Of a stretch of DNA of 64,000 nucleotides, positions 23,150 through 32,800 are shown in pieces. The translations under genes were made by a program, and so were the position numbers. Under the pieces are notes generated by a model. The model saw nothing but the letters and a program-made list of their open reading frames with translations, was not told the DNA's origin and did no database searches. The DNA comes from Hydra vulgaris (taxonomy: Eukaryota > Cnidaria > Hydrozoa > Anthoathecata > Hydridae), in the NCBI RefSeq assembly GCF_038396675.1, contig NC_088926.1:37908501-37972500 (forward strand). The letters are read 5' to 3'. Within the stretch, counting starts at the first letter, position 1; every line of letters begins with the position of its first letter.

Positions 23150-24560
23150 AATGTTATCATTAAACCAACTTCAAGTATAATTAAAAAAATGCATGCTGAA
23201 GACAATTCAGATTCTAATATGAAACTGGTAATAAATGGTATGTCTCAGCAAAAAGGAATATAAAAAAGTTCCACGTTTAACTATGCAGGCCACTATCTAT
23301 TGAAAATCTAAAATAAGAGCATAACCAGGGAAAAAGCCAATTAAAGGTGATCTTGAAAAAAGTATTATGCTGGCAATTGTACCCAAATAGGAATTAGTTT
23401 TTGAAAATAACATTTATTAATTATGCTGCTAAGTTAGCAAAAAAAAAAAAAACTGGTAGCAACTACTTAAAGAGAGTCATGGTTGTGCAAGTCTTCGTTG
23501 TCGAGAGCCAATATATTCTTTGCCAAAATTATGTATAGACAGGGGGAAAATTTTAAAATACTTCACATCTTTGGAGAGACTGATACAAAATGAGAACTTA
23601 TTTAATAAACTAATATGTATTTGGAATATGGATGAAACAGGATCACAACTAGATCATACACCAAAATGTGTTGTTGTAAGTAAAAGGATCAAAATATATT
23701 CAGAGTCAAACAAGTGGCAACAAAGAAACCATTACTAATATAGCTTGTATAAATGCAGCTGGTCATACCACCTCATAATAGTGAAGGAGCAACATTGAGT
23801 GTTTCTTGCTGGACTAAACAAGGTTTTGTTAAGTTACGGTTTGAAAAATTTTTTTTTTTCAAATATTAGTTCTGCAAGGCCACTGATTTTAATTCTAGAA
23901 AGACATGAGGTGTAAAACTTCCAGTTCACATCCACAACTGGTTGCAGCTTTTGGTCAGCACAGTTTTAAAGCCACTAAAAAATATGCCTTCTGATGTCTA
24001 TCAAACAATGATGAATAAAACTATAGGGGATAAAGTTTCACATTCTAAGTTATTTGGTTTATTTTCTAAAGCGTATCAATATGACATCACAACAATGCAA
24101 GAACTCAACCTGGAGTAAAAGATGATTCAATTGATTTTTCTATTCGAGACAATACTGTGGATATTAATACAAATGTAAGTTTTGAAGAAGTAAAGGTTAA
24201 TAAATCAACATTAGTTAAAAAAGGTTCGTTTAATAGTTCATTGGTGCTTCATGGTTTTAAATTGTAAGTATTTTTTTGAATTCTTTTGAATAATAAAAAA
24301 TAGCCTCTCACAACACATCAATAGAACTCAAGTTTTCATTCCCATTTAATGGTTCATCTAGTCTATTAGACAAAGACTCCAATATTTTCACTTATCCTTC
24401 ACTACAAATTAAACAAAAGAAGATTAACTCAAAAACTCTGTTTTACAGTTGTTTTTTTTTCACATTACAGTCTTACAACACGAAGCTTGAAGACAGCTGC
24501 AAAAGTTGTGAAAAGAGAAAAGTTGAATAACAAAAGGTATTAAAAGAAAAATAAAGGAAA
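23150..24560 (+). pseudogene. pogo/Tigger-like transposase (DDE_1), heavily decayed
   Basis: Pieces follow the order of a CENP-B/Tigger-type transposase: KKVPRLTMQATI near 23265, HGCASLRCREPIY-like near 23480, IWNMDETGSQLDH (first catalytic Asp in MDETG) at 23615-23660, VLQGH-like and RPLILILERH near 23880, WLQLLVSTVLKPLK near 23945, KLFGLFSKAYQYDITTMQ near 24050, and a basic C-terminus near 24480-24600. Many stops and frameshifts. pogo elements duplicate TA on insertion; the termini were not established. Confidence 0.7.
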
Positions 24561-24599
24561 ACTGTGAACTATAAAAAGAAGTTAGCTGAGATATCAAAT

Positions 24600-25488
24600 T
24601 TGAAAAAATCAACCTCTATTGAAGAATTAAAATATTGAAGATATTGAAAATTATCAAGATATTGAAGAAAATGATGGTATTTAGCAATAAGTTTTTTTAA
24701 CTTTTTTTCGGGGTTCATTACCTGCACTTAGCATACAATGAGTTAAACTGAATAAATTATATTGATTTATTTTTTAGTTTTGTTTTATATCTAAATAATT
24801 GCATTAAAATAAATAAATTTTCAATGCTCTATTATTCTGTTCGACGTGTTTCCCATTTACGGATCATTGGCCAATAAATGGTTAAGACATTTGCTAGTAT
24901 TTGATATAAAATACAAGTCAGTATTTGGTGAAATCTTTATTACCTGCATTATATGTAATTTGATGTTGCGATAGTTACAATAATCCTTGCTTAAATTGAA
25001 AGAGCTTTTATTGATCTAAAATTTATATTAAAAATAACTAAAGTATATATGTGATATATACTTCAATTAATTTCTGCAATGGGTATTTCTTATAAAAATG
25101 TGGCCTATAACTGGCGAAGTTGTTTGCACTTTTTTTTAAACTGAATAAATGAAGCTTTTGTGTGACCTAAGGGGGAGTTAATTAAAATTGTCCTATTCAT
25201 TAAGAGGAGTACCTTAATGAATAGGGCAGTTCTCGTGAAATGCTCTTTTTAATTTCATAAAGTTGCTTAACTTATATATTGAAAACAGTTTGATGACCAT
25301 TAACTCTTGCACTATTATGTACTTTTGGTAAAAAGAACGATTTAGTAGACCTGGTCATTTATCCCATTTATTTAGAACTACTCATTAAAATGGACAAAAA
25401 AATTATTGAATGGGACAAATATAAAAGATTAAAAAATGAAATGAGGTCAGTAGTAAGTTTCAAGTAAGTTAAGCTGTAAAGGTTGTTT
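24600..25488. other. AT-rich non-coding with one hairpin
   Basis: No gene seen. A hairpin at about 25189-25229 (gtcctattcattaag and cttaatgaatagggc arms, 14 of 15 matching, short loop) stands out. The motif ctgttcgacgtgtttccca near 24837 may be the end of the Tigger-like element. Confidence 0.4.
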
Positions 25489-26002
25489 CTACCACTTAGG
25501 GTGCCAAAAAGGCAGCGCATATGGTATACATTTACGCAATAGGAGTGCCAAAACTTTTTTTTTAAGGATTAATAAAGTAGGTATAAAAATTTTATAATTT
25601 TCAGTATGTATTCTTTTCAGTAATACTTCTTCCACTGACGGGTCGATTTTACGAACGAAGTACAATGTTTTCTTCACGCCATTATGTCCTGTAGATCTAT
25701 GAACGTGCTCGATTTCTTTGGAGGATAGCGAAGTACTAATAATACCACTTGCTGCCATTTCAGATGGTTTATCAACCAATTTTAACCAACTATTAGACAC
25801 TCTAGTAAGGGCATCGGCCAGGTTAAATTCCGTAGCGACAAGCCTAATATCTACTTTGAGTTGGTGTACTGTTTTTGATGTACTGTTTTTGATAAAAAAT
25901 AATCCTATTAAAACGGAGAATATTAAATATTAAAAAAAACTAGACTAATAACAAAAAAGGAAAAAGTGAATGAGCTGACATGAAAGATAATGAATAATTA
26001 AA

Positions 26003-26051
26003 ATAACACAACATTTAATGATCAGATTCTGATCATTAAACGTTGTGTTAT
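26003..26051. repeat. Hairpin with 23-bp arms inside the retroelement relic
   Basis: Arms 26003-26025 and 26029-26051 match in 22 of 23 positions with a 3-nt loop. It lies in the gap between the RNase H and integrase pieces and is probably a small foldback insertion. Confidence 0.85.
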
Positions 26052-26763
26052 CTCATTTATTCCTTCTAAGAAAGGTGATAGAAAATAAAATATAATAAAA
26101 GGATGTAAATAAATACTATGATAAGACAAAAAAAAATGAAGTCACTTGAATAATAGCAACAAATGCAAAATGCAACAATAGTAAAAATAATTAGCAACCA
26201 CAAAAAACCACAAAAAAAAAAAAAGCATGACAATATAAACAGTACACATATGTCTGTATTGATGTACCAATGTTTTCAGAACAGTCACGAGTTATCTGAT
26301 TAAATTTATCCGTAGGCCCTGATTCGAGATCCTCAAGTTGATCTCTTACGTTAAATGGGCTATGGGGATTGAACCACGATAAGATCTGAAAATACACAAA
26401 TTCACGCTTAATTTTCTCTGCACAAATTTTTTTTTTTTTTTTAAATATCAAACATCAAGACACATTTTTTTCTTCCATTATATTTGCAATATTCTTGAGT
26501 ATTCTCCTTAACACCATTTCGTTTGATGCGTTTGTCCTCAATCCAGATTTTTCTGCGAGTGTGTCGGTAACTAAATGGAACACCGCTTTCGAATCGGTGC
26601 AGATATGCAAAACTTCCATTTTCGAGTTAAGGCCCATATTTAATCCTTTAATCACTGTATCAAGTTTGGACATGTTTATATGCGCTGTGTATGTTTTCTT
26701 AACCGACCTGCGTCTTCGATTATATTGCCATTAAACTCGACAACCACGTCTAGTACGATTGAA

Positions 26764-27848
26764 CTAGCATCTACCCAATTTGTTACCTGACGTTTTTGTC
26801 AGGGCGTTTGCTGTTCTTTTAACATACGACAACGCTACACGCAACCAACCACAAACTGGAAGATTTCCTGTCATTCTTCCGCACAAAAAAAAGATATTAC
26901 GTCTTGTTAACGAATTCGGAATTTCACAAAAATCGTTATCTCTTCTCCAACATAACTTTTTGCTTTCCATTCTGACTTGTAAACCAAGAACTCTCGCTCC
27001 ATCGGATACGCGGACCGCCGGCTTACAATTAAGCCCAAAGATTTCCAAATGATCAAGTACGCGACAAACAGGTACTATGTCTTCAACAAAAGTATCATTA
27101 ATGTATGATGACGTTCCTTTCCAGATTGTTTCACCTTGCGATAGCACTTTGTCTAATACCGCTTTCGCTATGACTGGCGCAACGTTTAGTTCGAATCCCA
27201 AACGTGTTAAACAAAACTTTGTCCACGGAACACAGCATTTTGGTAAGTCCAGAGTTTCTCATCGATTTTTAGTTGCATATAAGTTGAAGATAAATCAATT
27301 ATTGAAATATTTTTTCCAAACCGTCTCTAGTCTTGAAGTTTGTCAGCACACGCATCTGTGTTCGCAGTGAATGCTTCAATAAACGTGTTCAGCTCCCTGA
27401 AGTCTAATACTGGTCGCACTTTTCCTTTGTTTTGCTGCACCACTGCCATGAGAGGAACCAAACCCTTTATTGGACCGTGTTTCTTTAAATCGTACTTTTG
27501 AAGCCATTTTTTCTCTATCCACCCTTCAATTTCTTTTTCGTAATTGTGTTTTATGCCAACAGGGATAGTGTATTCAGCAATCTTATTCACTAGAGTTTCA
27601 GGTTGAGAATTATTGTTCCATTTCCACGCAATTATCCATTCTCGATTTTGTTTCTTAAACAAAGCTGTAAAATCCCGAGATATTATATTCGTATTACTGA
27701 CATCTTTTGAAATATCACCTTTTAGTCCAAGTAAACATGATTTGTTTCTTCCCATAAAACAAACATCACGAGTTGCGGATATTGATACTCCACCAAAAGC
27801 CACTATTCCATACCCATCAAAAACAATAACTAAGTGGTTTGAAGTCAA
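26764..27848 (-). pseudogene. Reverse transcriptase of gypsy-like element, broken
   Basis: Segment 27848-27327 contains IPVGIKHNYEKEIEGWI, KKHGPIKGLVPLMAVVQ and GKVRPVLDFRELN, the first RT motifs. After a frame change, 27201-26764 contains FELNVAPVIAKAVLD, SYINDTFVEDIVP (the position of the YxDD catalytic loop, here YIND) and LTRRNIFFLCGRMTGNLPVCGWLR from the connection region. The altered YIND loop and frameshifts imply no polymerase activity. Confidence 0.75.
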
Positions 27849-27982
27849 CTACAAGTGCTTCCACAAAAACTTCATTTTCATTAGGTGTGACAATTCTAGT
27901 TCGGCTAACGTTCTTCGTACTGTTGTTGTTGTCAATTAACAGTTACCACGCTAAGTATTTTCTTCGTAATTTTTGGCGCACA

Positions 27983-28427
27983 TTATTTATAAATGATGCA
28001 GCAGGTACATTCTGAGTCGATTAACACATTCCGAGAAACGCCATTAATGTTCAACCGTATAGCAGGTAACGCCATTATTGATTGTTTAGGGAGAGAACTG
28101 GCGCAAACATCTTCTCTCTCGGCACGTTTTTTGGACACATTCTTGATGTGTCCTTTCTCTTGACACGAGTAAGACAAAACATTGCTTGTCTCCCGTCTTC
28201 GACCCGACTTGTTTCGATTACTATTTCTTCGCAGATGACTATCTCTTGCAAAATGAATGGGGAGTTAACATTCGTAACAATTTGGTTGCGTTTGATCTTC
28301 AAACAACCTCGGCTCAGCACGTCTGTAGTTTACATACCAGTTCAACTTTTTCCAGCCATTCTGCGACTGATTGTTGATCGTTTCCACTTAACTCCGGAAT
28401 TAACTTTAAATCAACTTTAGTCGACAT
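27983..28427 (-). pseudogene. Gag and aspartic protease remnant
   Basis: The Gag start at 28427 reads MSTKVDLKLIPELSGNDQ and reaches a stop after about 40 codons. The bulk of Gag is deleted. A CCHC-type knuckle (CQEKGH) and a protease-like IDSECTCC follow in another frame. No active protease, because the DTG/DSG triad is altered. Confidence 0.6.
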
Positions 28428-28429
28428 TT

Positions 28430-29732
28430 TAGCCGAAATAGCTTTTTGTTTCACATCAAAAAGAACTTTATGAGTCAAGCGTAAAACGCCTCTCTCTTAA
28501 CGTAATTCAACATAATTTATATACTAATTCTCTTGATATTTACAATTATGTCTTTACATTATATACAAATACGTCTATATACATATACAATTATTTACAA
28601 GTAACTCAAATCGATCGTTACCTTTAAAACAATCATTAACTATAATTACACTTTACAACAAAATACTTGAACTCAAGGGATTTCATTTATTAAAATATTT
28701 AAACTAGAGAGACAATTGGAGTTAAGCAATTTGAAAAATTATATCATGAATTAAAAGTAAATCCTTAAATATTTTTTACGTTGTCATAATTATTTGTGAT
28801 ATAACGAAATATGATAAGTGCTAAAAAAACATATAATTAAGATTTACAATCGTAATAAAAGCTTTTATTGATAATGACTATCACAAAAACAACATGTTGT
28901 TTTTGTTATATATTTGTCATCAATGTTACAGTATAAAACTAAAGAGCTGAAACACAATCAACCATAAAAACTAGTTTTGTAATGTTACCATCGGCAACTA
29001 ATGGTAATACCAGTAAACATAATCATTTTTACCTTAATTATGTAGAATTCCAATTTCTCCCTAACTGTTATCTGATGATTAATAGAGTAAATTTCACATC
29101 ATATAAATTTACTAAATTAAAACCATGTTTCAACAGTAGGCAAACTAATAAAGCAATGACAAACGCAACTAAAAAAAAAAGGAAAATTGTTATGTTTAAA
29201 AAAATTATTATATATTAAAAAAATATATATTCATTGAAATGTAATTAATAATAAATACTTATTACAAATACTAAGATTTATACTTAGACTGAAACTAAAA
29301 GTGTTTACGGTAAAAATAAATAAATTGAAATACAACAACACCACTTTCAGAGTTGAAAAAGAACCATTTAGTTTGAAAAAATTGATCTTGTTCTTGAACA
29401 TGCCTTTACTTAACCAGATCATCTTACTTACTTAACCAGACCATCTTAATTAAGGGACTCTTGACTAAAATAAACCTTATTTAGGTAACACAACTTTTTA
29501 GGCATTGCTATCCTTCAAAAATCATGTATTCCTTTAAGACTATATATTAGAAAATTAGAAAATGAAAAACTATTTAAATAAGATTTTTTATCAATCATAC
29601 ACTTTTTGCCTACCATAACAAAAAAAAAAAAAGAAAAGAAAAAATACTAAAGTAAAACTAAGTAGTACTAAAAAAAAAAAAGTACTAAAACTACATAAAA
29701 AAGGATTATAAATGTTAAAGTCAAAATCTCTT
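28430..29732. other. Non-coding; small palindrome and short duplication
   Basis: Directly upstream (in the minus sense) of the retroelement Gag, so a 5' leader or LTR would lie at 28430-28900, but no repeat partner was found. A perfect 20-bp palindrome (aaaaacaaca tgttgttttt) is at about 28885-28904, and a direct repeat of acttaaccaga(t/c)catctta at about 29408-29447. No genes. Confidence 0.5.
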
Positions 29733-29874
29733 TTAAGTTAAAGTACTACATGGTAAAGTTATTGTGCATTGCGAACAAAACCATTCAACACTCTCACATT
29801 CTAAAATAAAATCAGGTATGCGTTCACAAACACGATGAAACCAACATTCACATTTTCCACATTGCACCATATGC
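29733..29874 (-). CDS. Terminal exon completing the PHD finger
   Basis: 142 bases, 46 residues and a TAA stop. It supplies VQCGKCECWFHRVC and WFCSQC. Joined in phase to LYCVCR from the preceding exon this gives a C4HC3 PHD zinc finger with the usual WFH before the sixth and seventh ligands. PHD fingers commonly read histone H3 tails, which for a transposase or domesticated factor would suggest chromatin targeting (inference). Confidence 0.75.
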
Positions 29875-32800
29875 CTAAATGTATTAACACATAAAAAACA
29901 GTCAAAAAAATGTGAATAAAAGTAATGTGTGTAAATAAAATAAAAGTAATAAGTGCGTGCGTGCGTGCGTGTGTGTGTGTGTGTGTGTGTGTAACTAGTT
30001 AGATTGAAAAGCTAAAACATAACTTAAATAATTCACTTACTTATCTTTGACAACTTTATCAGAAGCCATCCAAATTTGCCGACATACGCAATAAAGAGTA
30101 AAATTAAATTCTTTTTCTTTGCAAAATCTGGTCAATTTTCCAGTCTTTGGAAACTCATTTAAGTGGTTTTCTATAACACTTTTAAATAAATGGTTTCTCA
30201 TTTCATCATTTTCAAATGAAATGTAGTGTGGATTTGAGCCGGTACAAGCAATGTGCTGTGCAAACGCCAATGCAAACAAACCACAGTCTACACCATTTGT
30301 TTGTTGTTGCACAGGTAAGACTCGTACTTTCAAACTGTCTTTGGTGCACTGCATTATTGCACAAATTTGTCTGACAACATAGTTCTTTATTTTGCCCTTA
30401 AACATGCTGTCTAACAGAAATACCTCACCTTCAGAGCACCCAAAAGTGCTTATTGTCAGCCAGTGTACATCACCATCATGTAATACCTGTACAAAGGAGC
30501 CCTTTACCACACAAAATGACAAATTTTGCCCCAAAACTGGATCCTGCAGACCAGAAACACCAGTTATCATTTTTTGTACCGAATGGATAACATTGTCTGA
30601 CAACATCTGATGGGTTGTAATATCATTCATATCATCTGATGAGAGTTTTGTCTGAGGAAGTAAAACCAGTTTTTCTACTAAATGTTCATCATTGTTATGT
30701 GAAATAACTATCTCATGGTCAACAACAAACCTTTCTTTGTTTACAGGCTCATCAACAATTTTATGTTCAATCGAGTCAACTAAGTAACTCTCTGCTACTA
30801 TAAACACTTTAGAAGCATTTGATGTTTTTTCTTTTTGTGATCCAACACGCTTAGTTTGAGCTTTTATTGGTTTCCGTACAGGAATAGAAATATGTTTTTT
30901 GCTTAATTTATTATTTGTTTGAGTGACAGGAATCCCAGATTCTCTTACTCTTCCTTTGTTTAGTTTGTCTATTAGAGTGGAAAGAGTTTTATGTAACATC
31001 ACTAGTTCATCAGAGTTTGCCTCAAATTCAAATGATAAGTTCTTAATAGTATTAAGCATCTCCCTAACATCGACACCAGAATAAATGGGAATATGTTTTT
31101 TACATATGTCATTCTGATCTTCTACAGTTGTATTTTTTTTTAAAGACAAAGATGACTCTTTTAAAGGTGAAAGCAACTTTGAAAAATTGAAAGGTTTTTT
31201 TTCATGGAATATATCATAGTTATCTTCATCTAAATTTAAGAATGGAGAATTTACATAAAGTTTTGATAATGTATTCCATGACCAAGCAGGATACTTTTTG
31301 AATATAGCAAAAAAATGTTTGCAGGGATAGCCTGTTGATATCCAATCATAACAAGTACATTTTGGCATAATATTTTCATCACCAAAATGCACAAAGTATT
31401 TTGTAGAAGAATCAATGGTACTAGATACAGTAAAGATACCATGTTTCATCATTACAACTGTGTTCAAATCCATATAATCAGCAGTAGATTTTCGCAACAA
31501 GCAATGCTTAACTAAACTACGAGGGCGATTATATAAATATTTTGGCACCCAACAGCCATATCTCCTGTATCTTGCATCCATTTTGAAGTTGGCATCAGTG
31601 TAGCTAAATTGAATAGATAAAACTTAATAAAAATAAAAAGATTATATTAAAATCATTACTGTGAACTTTTAAATTGACAATAGTCCCTTTCAAACATTAG
31701 TTCAATGACTTAACTTTTCTTTTAAACTAACCTTTCTAGCTTATCAGTGAAGAATTCTTCAATTAATAAAGTTAACATGCCTGTCAAAGAAGAGTTGTTA
31801 TATTTCTTTAAATAGCAATACTTAAATGACTCATTTTGTCTTTCAACACCATTGTTTGTGTTGCAATTAATTAGAAGACGATTTTGCCTATACCACCAGA
31901 TCCATCTCTAAACAATAAGAAAGAAATTCTACTTTTACATACCTTACCTTAAAATAATACAAACCAAACCAAATGATTGCCACAAAATGTATTCTCAAAT
32001 AAAGGTTTAATTATTTAAACTCATGTTTAATAATAAATACCTTTTTTATAGGCATCCAATACATTTCAACATAATGTTTTAATTTAGAAAAACCATCTTG
32101 ACACCAAAAGTCAGAAAGCTCTAACGCTTTTATAGCATCTACTTCTTCTTCACAAGATCTTGACCAAGCTATACATCTTAACAATTTTAAAATATCTTCT
32201 TTTTTACTAAAACAACCATTGGAAGTTTTTTTTATCCAACGATCCCATGCCTGTTCTCTATGAAAATCGCAGATGAATACTTCACACCCTAATAAGAGAA
32301 CAAAATTTTATTTAAAATGATTATGAACTTAAATCACATGAAATATAAAAAATGATTTCTTTAAAGAAGTTAATAACTTAAAAATTAAATAAATAAATAC
32401 AGATTGGAAAAACACACCAAAAAAAACAGATTCCAAAGCACGTATCTCCTCATTACAATAGTCAGTCATGCAGTATAAAGGTTGAAAATCAAGATTCCAA
32501 GATTTGATGACATTAAGTGCTTTTTTTATTGTATCAAAAGTTTCACTTTCAGATACAAATGTTGCAACTATTTGAAAATCAACATTAGTTTTAACAACTA
32601 AGAAAAACAATGGTAATGAATATCTAGTGGTCTTATATGTTGCATCTAAAAACACCATTTCATTACCATATTTATTTAGAAGTTTTTTTTGCCAACCAGC
32701 TTGATAAACAAACAACAGCTCATCCTTACTATGACTTCTTTTTGGATGGTAATGTATTTTGACAGTGGCGTCAGAAACCTTCCATTCATTTATTTTGTTT

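Larger units (their letters stand above)
25489..28427 (-). mobile_element. gypsy-like retroelement relic (gag-pol)
   Basis: Read on the minus strand from 28427 downward the order is: start of Gag (MSTKVDLKLIPELSG), zinc knuckle (YSCQEKGHIKNV), aspartic protease remnant (NVLIDSECTCCIIY, with DS where DTG/DSG is expected), reverse transcriptase (27848-27327 and 27201-26764), RNase H (26673-26455) and integrase zinc-binding region (HRSTGHNGVKKTLYF, 25800-25489). This is the domain order of Ty3/gypsy elements. Large internal deletions, stops and frameshifts occur, and no long terminal repeats were recognised. Confidence 0.75.

Noticed and set aside
28982-29422. Short open frames between the gypsy relic and the MULE gene
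   Set aside because: AT-driven composition, no splice borders or family motif; most likely chance.
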